Assembly (NCBI GenBank): GCA_025936995.1
Contig: JAICSH010000013.1
Coordinates: 1 to 48,176 of the forward strand
Direction: 5' to 3'
Length of the DNA stretch: 48,176 nt
Source: Thermoleophilia bacterium
GTDB lineage: Bacteria; Actinomycetota; Thermoleophilia; Gaiellales; Gaiellaceae
Shown here: one piece after another, positions 15,951 to 23,415 of the stretch
Position numbering within the stretch: position 1 is the first letter of the stretch
Layout: the number at the start of each line of letters is the position of its first letter
Position numbers and translations under genes: made by a program
The notes under the pieces: generated by a model
Told to the model about the DNA's origin: nothing
Databases searched by the model: none
What the model saw: only the letters and a program-made list of their open reading frames with translations

Positions 15951-16298
15951 ATGCTGAAGGTCAAGATCGACCGGAGGGAGCCGACCGAGCTCTTCGAGCA
16001 GGTTGCGGCGGAGATCCGGCGCGCGATCGCCGACGGCGAGGCGAAGCCGGGCGAGCGGCTGCCACCCGCGCGGGACCTTGCGGCCGTCCTCGGCGTGAAC
16101 ACCAACACGGTGCTCCGCTCGCTGCGCCTCCTCCGCGACGAAGGAATGCTCGAGTTCCGTCGCGGCCGCGGAGTTACCGTTGCCGGGACGCCGGAACGGG
16201 GAGCGGTGATCGCCCGGGCACGCGAGCTCGTCCGCTTCGCCCGCCAGCAGGGCTACCGCCGCGACGAGCTGATCGAGCTCATCGAAGAGCTCGCCTAG
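15951..16298 (+). CDS. GntR-family transcriptional regulator, YtrA subfamily
   Basis: 115 residues, the small size typical of YtrA regulators. The winged helix-turn-helix is at about residues 10-76: ELFEQVAAEIRRAIADGEAKP, then LPPARDLAAVLGVNTNTVLRSLR and a wing FRRGRGVTVAG. A short C-terminal dimerisation helix follows. YtrA-type genes are usually next to ABC transporter genes; here the nearest are a carboxylase upstream and an inverted repeat just before the start, so the target may be itself. No ABC transporter is adjacent, which is unusual for the subfamily. Confidence 0.85.
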   Translation: MLKVKIDRREPTELFEQVAAEIRRAIADGEAKPGERLPPARDLAAVLGVNTNTVLRSLRLLRDEGMLEFRRGRGVTVAGTPERGAVIARARELVRFARQQGYRRDELIELIEELA

Positions 16299-16322
16299 CC
16301 AAGCGCCGAAACGTCCGACGAT

Positions 16323-16446
16323 CGTCTCCAAGAGACGTGGCGCGGTGCCGGGCACGCGGACATGTCCGTTGGCGCCGAGCGAAGCGTGATCACGCGGCAC
16401 TGGCCGTGCCCCGTCCGCGTCGGCCGTGTCCCGGTGCCTGGCACCG
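16323..16446. repeat. Cluster of five short palindromes in a convergent intergenic region
   Basis: In 124 bases five perfect inverted repeats occur: CGTCTC-CAA-GAGACG (16323-16337), GTGCC-G-GGCAC (16345-16355), CGGACATGTCCG (16357-16368), GCGTGATCACGC (16384-16395) and CGGTGCC-T-GGCACCG (16432-16446). The second and fifth share the core GGTGCC/GGCAC, as if one were a copy of the other. The region lies between the GntR gene (+) and the GGDEF/HD-GYP gene (-), both ending toward it, so terminators are the simplest role, though no T-runs follow. The symmetry is seen; function is not. Confidence 0.6.
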
Positions 16447-16513
16447 AGACGTGGCCGGTTCAGGCAATTCCGCGATGGTCAGGCTCGGTGCGCCGAAGGA
16501 CGGATTCGAGGCG

Positions 16514-18322
16514 CTACGACGCGAGCGCGGCGTCGGGCTCGAGCGTCGGGAGTAGCTCCTCCGCCAGCGCCTTGACGACCGTGGGGTCGAACTGGGTGCC
16601 GGCGCAGCGTTCCAGCTCGGCGAGTGCGTCTCGCTGCGTGCGCGTATCTCGGTAGCCGCGCTCGGACGTCATCGCGTCGTAGGCGTCCGCGACGAAGATG
16701 ATGCGCGCGCCGAGCGGGATCTGGTCGCCGGCGAGGCGGTTCGGATAGCCGGCGCCGTCCCAGCGCTCGTGATGGTGCAGCACCCACTCGGCGACGGGCT
16801 GGACGCCGAGGCTCTCGAGCATCCGGAAGCCGATCTGCGGGTGGCGCTCGAGGATGAGCCGCTCCGCCTCGCTGAGGGAGCTCGGCTTGCGGAGAACTTC
16901 CTCCGGGATCGCGAGCTTGCCGAGATCGTGGAGATTGCCGGCGAGGCGGGTGAGCTCGATCGCCGGCTCGTCCGCGCCAAGCCGTCGCGCGATCCGCGCC
17001 GAGTAGTCGCCGACGCGCTGCGAGTGGCTCCCGGTGTACGCATCACGCTCGTCGACGGCCTTCGCGAGGCTCTCCGCCGCGCGGTACTGCGCCGCGCGAT
17101 CCGGCGTGTCCGCGAGGTGCTCGAGGTTGGCGCGAAGCATCGACTCGGCGGCGTATGCACGGACACGGTTCTTGCCGTCCTTCTTCGCCCAGTACAGAGC
17201 GCTGTCGGCGAGCCGGATGAGCTCGTCCCGTCCGGAGCCCTGCATCGGGTACGTCGCCACCCCGGCGCTCACCGTCACGAGGCCGACACCCTCGATATTC
17301 AGTGAGGCGACCCGCTCCACGATCGAGCGGGCGACCGCAGTCGCCTGCCGCTCGTCCTGGCCCGGCAGGAGCACCGCGAACTCGTCGCCGCCGAGCCGGA
17401 AGGACTCGCCTCCCTGTCGCAGCCGCGACGCCACCTGGCCGAGCACAAGGTCGCCGACCGGATGGCCGAACTGATCGTTGATCGACTTGAGGTCGTCGAA
17501 GTCGACGAGGCAGAGGGCGAGCGGCGTCCTCTCCTCCTCGGCTGCGACGAGCTCGCGCTGCAACCGCTCGTGGAAGCTGCGGTGGTTGCCTAGCCCGGTG
17601 AGCGGATCCGTGAGCGCGAGCCGCATCGCCCGGATCGCCTTGAAGGTCGAGCGCTGGTAGAGGGCAATCGCGAGCAGCGGGCCGACGAGGGCGATGGACA
17701 GCCAGGGATCGCGCTGCCAGAGGACGACCAGGGTCAGTGCGGCCGAGGCCATGAAGGCGAACGGCGCCGTCGTCTGCGTGATGTTCTCCCGCGCGATCGC
17801 GAAGAACGAGCGGCCGGAGTCGGCGGAGAGCACCGCGCTGATCAGCACGAGGTTGACGACCCAGTAGTAGAGGAATCCGCAGAGGACGACCCGCGCGACG
17901 AGGATCCCCGCAGAGCCTCCGTGGACGTGCTCCACCGCGAGGCCGGCAGCGAGAGCCGAGAGGGCGAACATCGAGCCGTTGTAGGCGACGCGAAGGAGCG
18001 GACGGCGCTGCAGGAGATGCGTGAACGTCGGCCCGCCCGCCGCGACGATCACGCCGGCGGGCCAGCCGAGCAGGATGATCGCGGAGACCGAGAAGACGAA
18101 TCCGAGCGTGACCCCGCCGGCGCCCATCCCCTCGACGGGCACCGGGAAGCGCTCCGCGAGCGCCATGCTCGCGAAGAGGCCGAGCAGCGCCGCGACGTCG
18201 GCCGCCGAGCGCGGTACGTCTGCGTAGCGGTAGACCGCGAAGCCGACAGCGCCGACGCCCGCGACGATGACGGGCGCCACCACCGCGAGCACCCTCGCAG
18301 GGACCGCAGCGGGAGCCGACAC
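16514..18322 (-). CDS. Membrane GGDEF plus HD-GYP protein (c-di-GMP synthesis and hydrolysis)
   Basis: 602 residues. Residues 1-225 carry about six hydrophobic helices (sensor). A GGDEF domain follows with an intact active site RLGGDEFAV (311-315), and an HD-GYP domain with HD at 465-466 (GNLHDLGKLAIP) and HHHERWDGAGYP (516-527), which has the GYP signature. No RxxD inhibitory site lies five residues before GGDEF, so product inhibition of synthesis is doubtful. Both activities are predicted to be intact, so one domain may be regulated or the protein may set c-di-GMP levels by ratio. GTG 18322 is the furthest upstream start that fits the first membrane helix. Confidence 0.9.
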   Translation of the reverse strand: MSAPAAVPARVLAVVAPVIVAGVGAVGFAVYRYADVPRSAADVAALLGLFASMALAERFPVPVEGMGAGGVTLGFVFSVSAIILLGWPAGVIVAAGGPTFTHLLQRRPLLRVAYNGSMFALSALAAGLAVEHVHGGSAGILVARVVLCGFLYYWVVNLVLISAVLSADSGRSFFAIARENITQTTAPFAFMASAALTLVVLWQRDPWLSIALVGPLLAIALYQRSTFKAIRAMRLALTDPLTGLGNHRSFHERLQRELVAAEEERTPLALCLVDFDDLKSINDQFGHPVGDLVLGQVASRLRQGGESFRLGGDEFAVLLPGQDERQATAVARSIVERVASLNIEGVGLVTVSAGVATYPMQGSGRDELIRLADSALYWAKKDGKNRVRAYAAESMLRANLEHLADTPDRAAQYRAAESLAKAVDERDAYTGSHSQRVGDYSARIARRLGADEPAIELTRLAGNLHDLGKLAIPEEVLRKPSSLSEAERLILERHPQIGFRMLESLGVQPVAEWVLHHHERWDGAGYPNRLAGDQIPLGARIIFVADAYDAMTSERGYRDTRTQRDALAELERCAGTQFDPTVVKALAEELLPTLEPDAALAS

Positions 18323-18361
18323 CGCCGCGCCCTACCGAGCCCGTCGCCGTCCGGCCCGAGT

Positions 18362-18388
18362 CAGATGTCGGCCGCCGACAGACGTCTG
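18362..18388 (-). promoter_or_regulatory. Palindromic region upstream of the GGDEF/HD-GYP gene
   Basis: In the 111-base gap between the GGDEF/HD-GYP start (18322) and the end of the small membrane peptide (18434), TGTCGG-CCG-CCGACA (18366-18380) is followed by the perfect 10-base palindrome CAGACGTCTG (18379-18388). Both lie upstream of the minus-strand gene and could be an operator or RNA hairpin. No clear -10/-35 is visible in between, and a c-di-GMP riboswitch consensus is not recognised. Confidence 0.3.
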
Positions 18389-18433
18389 CTGGTCACCCAC
18401 CACCGAATCCTCCCCTACGAGGTGTGCGAGTGC

Positions 18434-18535
18434 TTACCAGCCGTAGTTGAAAAACCCGTAGAAGCTTCCGAGCGAAGCTGCAACCGCCGCAGCAACGGCC
18501 AGAAGAATCACGAGGCGGAACTTCCACTCGAGCAT
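18434..18535 (-). CDS. 33-residue single-pass membrane peptide
   Basis: The ATG at 18533-18535 is preceded by a strong ribosome binding site GGAGG with a six-base spacer. The peptide starts MLEWKFRLVILL, continues as an Ala/Val-rich hydrophobic helix and ends FNYGW: one positively charged N-terminal edge and one transmembrane helix. An in-frame open stretch extends 99 bases upstream, but that part is not membrane-like and lacks such a site, so the short start is preferred. It lies between the NlpC/P60 gene and the GGDEF/HD-GYP gene on the same strand. No family is recognised; a small subunit or regulator of a membrane partner is possible. Confidence 0.6.
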   Translation of the reverse strand: MLEWKFRLVILLAVAAAVAASLGSFYGFFNYGW

Positions 18536-18608
18536 TTTGCCTCCAGACGAGATTCGTCGTAGGGACGCCAGACGGAGAGATTGTGGTTGCGATCCCGCCG
18601 AGCCGAAA

Positions 18609-18690
18609 TCACCCGAAGGGGTTAGCGGCGTCACTCGAACGGGGTAACCGCATCGGATTCCGCCGAGCGGCCTCCCCCGGGCGGGTTACT
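18609..18690. repeat. Imperfect tandem repeats between the NlpC/P60 gene and the small membrane peptide
   Basis: Two adjacent 22-base units, 18609-18630 and 18631-18652, both begin TCAC(C/T)CGAA followed by GGGGT and a short C/G-rich end. A third, weaker copy (18673-18690) begins TCCCCCGGGCGGGTTAC and overlaps the TAA stop (18686-18688) of the NlpC gene. Each unit can form a small hairpin such as ACCC-GAAG-GGGT. They lie in the 150-base gap upstream of the peptide gene on the minus strand. Possible roles are a terminator, an operator array or a structured leader. Alignment is by eye. Confidence 0.4.
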
Positions 18691-19867
18691 CGAGCCCGGC
18701 CTCGTGCAGCGGCCGGCGCCCCCACGCGAACTTTTTCTTGTACCAGCCGCTCAGCTGGGCGAGCGCGACCCCGTAGCCCGAGGACTGGATGAACCAGCCG
18801 TTGCCGACGTAGATCGCCGTGTGGAAGACCTGCGCCCCGGTGGAGTGGGTGCCCTTCGTCCCGAAGAAGAGCAAGTCGGCGGGCTGCAGCTTCGCGAAGG
18901 AGATGCGCTTCGAGCGCGGCACCTCGACGCTCATCGTGTACGTCGTCCGGCCCAGGATCGTCGAGGCGAGGTTCCCGTCGTTCGGGTAGCTCTGCAGCTT
19001 GTAGACGCGCCAGACGAAGCCGGAGCAGTCGTAGCCGCCGCGTGCCGTGACGCCGAAGTCGACCTCTTGCGCGTCGTTCGTCCCGCCCCAGACGTAGGGC
19101 ATCCCGATCTTCGAGAACGCGACGTCGAGGATCTGCTTCTGCCAGTCGTCGAAGGTCGGCAGCATGAAGGTGTCGGCGAGGCTCTGTACCTCCTGGATCT
19201 GCCAGCTGTCCTCGAGCAGGCCGAAGCCGAGGATCTGTGCCGCCGAGTACGCGGCTTCCGCCCGCGTCGCCGGATCCTGCGGGCGGAGCTCGAGGAAGTC
19301 CTGCGCGGCAGGATGGTTGGTGCGGAGTCCGAGGAGCCGGGCGACGACCTCGAACCCGAAGCGGCCGGGCACGGCGAGGCCGGCCGCGCGCGCACCCTGC
19401 GCGAACTCCTTCGCCGCCTGTCCGAGGCCGAGGGACTGGACGAGGTTGCGGTCGAGCTGCGCCATCGTGACCGTCCCGGCCGGATTCGAGACGGTGGGCG
19501 CGACGCTCGTCGTCGTTGCGGTCGTAGCCGTACTGGTGGTCGTCGTCGGCACGGTCTCGGTCGTCGTCGTGCCGGTCGTCGTCGCGCTCGTGGTCGTGGT
19601 GCCGGGCGGGGGCGGAGGCGCCGGGAATGCGAGCTCCTGCCGGAGGCCGAAGGCGAGATCCGAGAGGGTCTGCCGCGTGAGCGTTGCGTTGGGCCGGAAC
19701 TTGTGGACGCTCGGTGCGCCCATGAGCCCGTGGGAAACCACGGTCGCGATCTGCGGCGCCGCCCAGTCGGGCAGGCGGTTCGAGGCGCCGGGCGCCGCGG
19801 CGGCAGCCAGGAGGGCGGCCATCCCCACGGCGGCCGCAAGCGTGACGAGACGCTGACCCACGCTCAC
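18686..19867 (-). CDS. Secreted NlpC/P60 peptidase with SLH-like segment and Thr-rich linker
   Basis: 393 residues with a signal peptide (about 1-29). An SLH-like segment (APQIATVVSHGLMG, then FRPNATLTRQTLSDLAF) spans 35-75. Residues 89-125 are an almost pure Thr/Ser linker with proline, typical of cell-wall spanning spacers. A second SLH-like helical part (140-235) leads into the NlpC/P60 domain at about 248-375, with the catalytic Cys in GYDCSGFVWR (C281) and His in VFHTAIYVG (H349). It likely cleaves peptidoglycan stem peptides on the outer face of the membrane. Its 3' end overlaps a member of the tandem repeats. Confidence 0.88.
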   Translation of the reverse strand: MSVGQRLVTLAAAVGMAALLAAAAAPGASNRLPDWAAPQIATVVSHGLMGAPSVHKFRPNATLTRQTLSDLAFGLRQELAFPAPPPPPGTTTTSATTTGTTTTETVPTTTTSTATTATTTSVAPTVSNPAGTVTMAQLDRNLVQSLGLGQAAKEFAQGARAAGLAVPGRFGFEVVARLLGLRTNHPAAQDFLELRPQDPATRAEAAYSAAQILGFGLLEDSWQIQEVQSLADTFMLPTFDDWQKQILDVAFSKIGMPYVWGGTNDAQEVDFGVTARGGYDCSGFVWRVYKLQSYPNDGNLASTILGRTTYTMSVEVPRSKRISFAKLQPADLLFFGTKGTHSTGAQVFHTAIYVGNGWFIQSSGYGVALAQLSGWYKKKFAWGRRPLHEAGLE

Positions 19868-19905
19868 CCATCGGTCGGTGCCGCCGAGAGCATTAGCCTC
19901 TCCGG

Positions 19906-20058
19906 GTGGCGTCCTTCGAGATCACGCCGGAACCCGGCGAGGCGGAGCGGAAAGCCATCCTCGCCGCGCTGGGCGCGGAAAACGCGGAACGGCAGACCGG
20001 CTCGGATTGGGCCGACGCGCAGCTGCCGGAACGCCCCGGCGAGGAGGACGAGCCGTAA
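19906..20058 (+). CDS. Small acidic protein, candidate acyl-CoA carboxylase epsilon-type subunit
   Basis: 51 codons from GTG 19906 to TAA. The sequence begins ASFEITPEPGEAERKAILAA, continues with a Gln/Asp/Glu-rich tail that includes a Trp (DWADAQLPERP), and ends EEDEP. Actinobacterial acyl-CoA carboxylase epsilon subunits are short, acidic and carry a helix with this TPEE-type start and a conserved Trp further on. It lies 797 bases ahead of the alpha chain gene (20855). The match is by pattern and context, not alignment, so moderate confidence. No good ribosome binding site is visible upstream. Confidence 0.5.
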   Translation: MASFEITPEPGEAERKAILAALGAENAERQTGSDWADAQLPERPGEEDEP

Positions 20059-20088
20059 CCGAGGCGAGCAGCGGGGCGTTCCCTCCGC

Positions 20089-20268
20089 ATGTGGGAGGAG
20101 TGCATCCGTTGCAACGAAGCCCCGGCTGTCGACGATCAGGGCTACTGCGGCCACTGTCACTGGGCCGTCCGGGCGGAGGTCGAGGAGGGGTTCTACGCCC
20201 TCCGCGAGTACCTGCGTGCGTGGGCCCGCTTCGACGAGTGGTGCGAGACCCGCGGGATCGCGGCCTGA
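20089..20268 (+). CDS. 59-residue zinc-ribbon-like protein
   Basis: ATG 20089 to TGA 20268. The sequence has a CxxC pair (ECIRCNEA) and a second Cys-x-x-Cys-type pair in GYCGHCHW, spaced as a zinc ribbon, followed by a helix rich in Glu, Arg and Trp. A one-domain zinc-ribbon helical protein of this kind may bind RNA or a partner protein. It starts 30 bases after the accE-like gene and runs head-on into pgsA with only 12 bases between stops. No named family is recognised. Confidence 0.55.
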   Translation: MWEECIRCNEAPAVDDQGYCGHCHWAVRAEVEEGFYALREYLRAWARFDEWCETRGIAA

Positions 20269-20280
20269 CCGCTCCCGCCG

Positions 20281-20829
20281 CTATTCCGGCTGAGCCCGGC
20301 TGAACAGTCTCGGCGCGTTGCGCGCGTAGTCGAGGCCCGACAGCCACGTGAGCACGACTGCGACGAGCAGCGTCCACCAGCCTGCGCGTTCCGTCCACGC
20401 GCCGGCGGCCGCGAAGCCCGCGACGGCCGCCGCGACCGCCTGAGCCCACGTCTTGAGCTTCCCGAGGTCGCGGGCCGCGAGGACGACGCCGCGCTCGATC
20501 GCCGCCTGGCGCAGGCCCGTCACGAGCACCTCACGCACGACGATCGCGGCGACCATCCACGCGGGGATGACGTCCTGCCCGACGAGCATCACGAGCGCGG
20601 CGAGCACGAGGACCTTGTCGGCGATCGGATCGAGCAGCGAGCCCACGGAGGACGAGTGGCCCTGCCTGCGCGCGAGCCTCCCGTCGAGCCAGTCCGTGGT
20701 CATCGCGACGCAGAAGACCGCGGTCGCCCAGTAGTCGTGGCCCGAGAAGCTCCAGGCGTACAGCACGACCACGAGGGGGACCGAGGCCGCACGCGCGACG
20801 GTGAGCTGGTCGGCCGCGGTCAGATTCAC
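20281..20829 (-). CDS. pgsA: CDP-diacylglycerol-glycerol-3-phosphate 3-phosphatidyltransferase
   Basis: 182 residues, membrane enzyme that makes phosphatidylglycerol phosphate. The family motif DX2DGX2ARX8GX3DX3D is complete in DWLDGRLARRQGHSSS followed by VGSLLDPIADK. Five to six hydrophobic segments surround it. The GTG at 20829 is chosen since it precedes the typical NLTAADQLTVARAA start and leaves 25 bases to the divergent carboxylase gene; an upstream ATG would overlap that gene. Neighbour genes give no tighter hint; PgsA, phosphatidylinositol phosphate synthase and cardiolipin synthase share the motif, but the start NLTAADQLT favours PgsA. Confidence 0.85.
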   Translation of the reverse strand: MNLTAADQLTVARAASVPLVVVLYAWSFSGHDYWATAVFCVAMTTDWLDGRLARRQGHSSSVGSLLDPIADKVLVLAALVMLVGQDVIPAWMVAAIVVREVLVTGLRQAAIERGVVLAARDLGKLKTWAQAVAAAVAGFAAAGAWTERAGWWTLLVAVVLTWLSGLDYARNAPRLFSRAQPE

Positions 20830-20854
20830 AACGTGGAGAGAATACGGCCCGCCG

Positions 20855-22642
20855 ATGTTCGACAAGGTTCTCGTCGCCAATAGAGGAGAGATCGCGATCC
20901 GCGTCTTCCGGACGCTGCGCGAGCTCGGCATCGGCGCAGTCGGCGTCTACTCCGAGGGCGATCGGGCCGCGCTCCACGTCGCCTATGCGGACGAGGCGTT
21001 CCTCCTCGGGCCGACTCCGGCGGCCGAGAGCTACCTCGCGGCCGAGCGGATCCTCGACGCCGCCCAGCGCTCCGGCGCCCAGGCCGTGCATCCCGGCTAC
21101 GGGTTCCTCGCCGAGAACGCGGCCTTCGCGCGGGCCGTGGAGGAGGCGGGCCTCGTCTGGATCGGGCCGCCGCCCGCCGCGATCGAGCTGATGGGCAACA
21201 AGACGGCCGCGCGCACGGCGATGCAGCAGGCGGGAGTCCCGATCATCCCGGGGACGACGGACCCGGTCGGTTCGGTGGACGAGCTGCTCGCCCTCGGCGA
21301 CGAGCTCGGCTATCCGCTCCTGATCAAGGCCGCGGCAGGAGGCGGCGGCAAGGGGATGGAGGTCGTCGAGGCTCCTGACGACGCGCAGCAGGCGTTCGAG
21401 CGCGCGCAGCGGCAGGGCCGGTCGTACTTCGCGAATCCGGACGTCTACGTCGAGAAGCTCATCGTCGATCCGCGCCACGTCGAGGTGCAGGTGTTGGCCG
21501 ACGCGCACGGGAACGTCGTCCATCTCGGCGAGCGTGACTGCACGATCCAGCGCCGCCACCAGAAGCTGGTCGAGGAGACGCCGTCGCCCGCGGTGGACGA
21601 GGAGCTGCGACGGCGGATCGGCGCGATCGGGGTCGAGGCGGCGCGCGCCTGCGGCTACCGCTCCGCGGGGACGATCGAGGGGCTGCTCACGCGCGACGGC
21701 GAGTACTTCTTCATGGAGATGAACACGCGGATCCAGGTCGAGCACACCGTCACGGAGATGGTCACGGGGCTCGATCTCGTCCGTGAGCAGATCCGCGTCG
21801 CGCTCGGCGAGCCCCTCTCGATGCGGCAGGAGGACGTCGAGCTGCGCGGCCACGCGATCGAGTGCCGCATCAACGCGGAGGACGCGGCGCAGGGGTTCCT
21901 TCCGGCGTCTGCTCCGGTGACGGGCTACCGGGAGCCCGCGGGGCCGGGCGTGCGTGTCGACTCCGGCGTCGCGGCCGGCTACGAGGTGTCCGCGGCCTAC
22001 GACCCGATGGTCGCGAAGCTGATCGTGCACGGGGTCGACCGTGAGCACGCGCGCCGGCGGATGCTGCGCGCGCTCGACGAGTTCTGGATCGCGGGACCGA
22101 CCACGCTGATCGGCTTCCACAAGGCGCTCCTCTCGCACCCGTGCTTCGTCGCCGGCGAGACGTGCCACGGCGTGGTCGAGTCCGAGGAGCTCGCCGCGCG
22201 CGTCGCCGAGCTCGACGCAGGTGCCCCCGTCGCGGCGCCAAGTAACAACGTGTTACAAGGAACGACAGGTCCCGTTCGAACCACCGAGAGAGTGCGGACC
22301 GTCGAGGTGGACGGGCGGCGGTTCGAGGTGCAGCTCTCGGAGCCCGAGCCGGGGTGGCGGGCGCTCGCGCGGCGGCACGGCGAGCGGGCGCGACATGGAG
22401 GAGCCGGCGCGGGCGGGCGCGACTCCGTCGTCTCGCCGATGCAGGGGACGGTCCTCACGGTGGCCGTCGCGGACGGCGACGAGGTCGAGCCGGGCCGGGT
22501 GATCTGCGTCGTCGAGGCGATGAAGATGGAGAACGAGGTGCACGCGCATCGCGCCGGGGCCGTCCGCAACCTCTCCGTCGAGCCGGGGCAGCCCGTCTCG
22601 ACGGGCCAGGTCATCTGCACGATCGAGGGCGGCGAGGGCTAG
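20855..22642 (+). CDS. Acyl-CoA carboxylase alpha chain (biotin carboxylase plus BCCP)
   Basis: 595 residues. The biotin carboxylase part (about 1-450) starts MFDKVLVANRGEIAIR, with the ATP-grasp Gly-rich loop KAAAGGGGKGM, MEMNTRIQVEH and RINAEDA. The biotinyl carrier domain covers about residues 525-595, with Lys557 in EAMKMEN. It builds carboxybiotin for the beta subunit at 14376. The linker around residues 460-480 is unusual in base composition: it holds a run of rare codons, including TTA (Leu467), and a 15-base palindrome (22242-22256). The stop TAG shares CTAG (22639-22642) with the convergent ABC permease gene. Confidence 0.93.
   Translation: MFDKVLVANRGEIAIRVFRTLRELGIGAVGVYSEGDRAALHVAYADEAFLLGPTPAAESYLAAERILDAAQRSGAQAVHPGYGFLAENAAFARAVEEAGLVWIGPPPAAIELMGNKTAARTAMQQAGVPIIPGTTDPVGSVDELLALGDELGYPLLIKAAAGGGGKGMEVVEAPDDAQQAFERAQRQGRSYFANPDVYVEKLIVDPRHVEVQVLADAHGNVVHLGERDCTIQRRHQKLVEETPSPAVDEELRRRIGAIGVEAARACGYRSAGTIEGLLTRDGEYFFMEMNTRIQVEHTVTEMVTGLDLVREQIRVALGEPLSMRQEDVELRGHAIECRINAEDAAQGFLPASAPVTGYREPAGPGVRVDSGVAAGYEVSAAYDPMVAKLIVHGVDREHARRRMLRALDEFWIAGPTTLIGFHKALLSHPCFVAGETCHGVVESEELAARVAELDAGAPVAAPSNNVLQGTTGPVRTTERVRTVEVDGRRFEVQLSEPEPGWRALARRHGERARHGGAGAGGRDSVVSPMQGTVLTVAVADGDEVEPGRVICVVEAMKMENEVHAHRAGAVRNLSVEPGQPVSTGQVICTIEGGEG
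22242..22256. repeat. Palindrome inside the carboxylase linker
   Basis: GTAACA (22242-22247), spacer ACG, TGTTAC (22251-22256) is a perfect 6-bp inverted repeat lying in the linker between the biotin carboxylase and carrier domains. The stretch has lower GC than the rest of the gene. Such a symmetric site inside a coding region may be a transcription-factor site or a translation pause hairpin. Function not shown. Confidence 0.4.
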
Positions 22643-23415
22643 ATCGAGCGCTGGTAGGCGCGGAAGCACCACGTCGCGAACAGCGCCGTCGCGGCCGCGA
22701 CCGCGACGAGAAGCGCGAGATAGATGAGCGTCGGCCCCCAGTCGCCGCCGGCCATGACGGCGTTCCGCATCGCGCGCGTGCCCCAGTTGACCGGGTTGAA
22801 CCTGGCGATCGCCCTGATCCAGCCGGGCATCAGCGCGACCGTGACGAGGATCGAGGAGAGGAACATGAGCGGCATGCCGACGAAGTTGGCCGCCGCGATC
22901 ATCGACGCCTCGCGGCGCATGAGCAGCGCGATCCCGTGCGAGAACCCCGCGAAGACGGCAGACAGCAGCGCCGCACCGGCGAACACCACGAGCCAGCCCC
23001 CGACGCCGCCGTGCACGCGCACGCCGAGCGCGAGCGCCACGAGCAGGAGGATCAAGGCCTGGAGGATCGCCGTGACCGCGGCGCGCACGACCTGGGAGAG
23101 CACGATCGCGACACGCACCGTCGGCGCGGCGAGGAAGCGGTCGATCACGTGGCGGTCGAGGTCGCTGATCATCGCCATGCCCGACCACATGCCGCCGAAG
23201 AAGGCGTTCATCGCGATCACGCCGGGCGTGAGGAACTCGATGTAGCTCCCGCTGGACTGCCCCTGGGCGCCGACCCGCTTGAGCAGCTGGCCGTAGAGCA
23301 GCAGCCAGAGCATCGGCTGGATGACCATCATCGCGATCCAGATCGGCTCGCGCATGAGGTTGCGCACCTGGCGCACCACCATCCAGCCCGTCTGGCGGAA
23401 CAGCTGTGCGGTCAT
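22639..23415 (-). CDS. ABC-2 type exporter permease
   Basis: 258 residues with six hydrophobic segments, the ABC-2 membrane fold. The start helix MTAQLFRQTGWMVVRQVRNLMREPIW is typical, as is the central region with FFGGMWSGMAMISDLDRHV and the late FNPVNWGTRAMR segment. Together with the ATPase upstream it likely exports a lipid, drug or polymer. The ATG overlaps the ATPase stop as ATGA. Its stop shares CTAG with the carboxylase gene on the other strand. Confidence 0.88.
   Translation of the reverse strand: MTAQLFRQTGWMVVRQVRNLMREPIWIAMMVIQPMLWLLLYGQLLKRVGAQGQSSGSYIEFLTPGVIAMNAFFGGMWSGMAMISDLDRHVIDRFLAAPTVRVAIVLSQVVRAAVTAILQALILLLVALALGVRVHGGVGGWLVVFAGAALLSAVFAGFSHGIALLMRREASMIAAANFVGMPLMFLSSILVTVALMPGWIRAIARFNPVNWGTRAMRNAVMAGGDWGPTLIYLALLVAVAAATALFATWCFRAYQRSI

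Noticed and set aside
18536-18685. c-di-AMP (ydaO) or c-di-GMP riboswitch near the cell-wall hydrolase and GGDEF gene
   Set aside because: Hairpin repeats are present, but none of the conserved riboswitch cores can be matched by eye and the leader does not precede the hydrolase.
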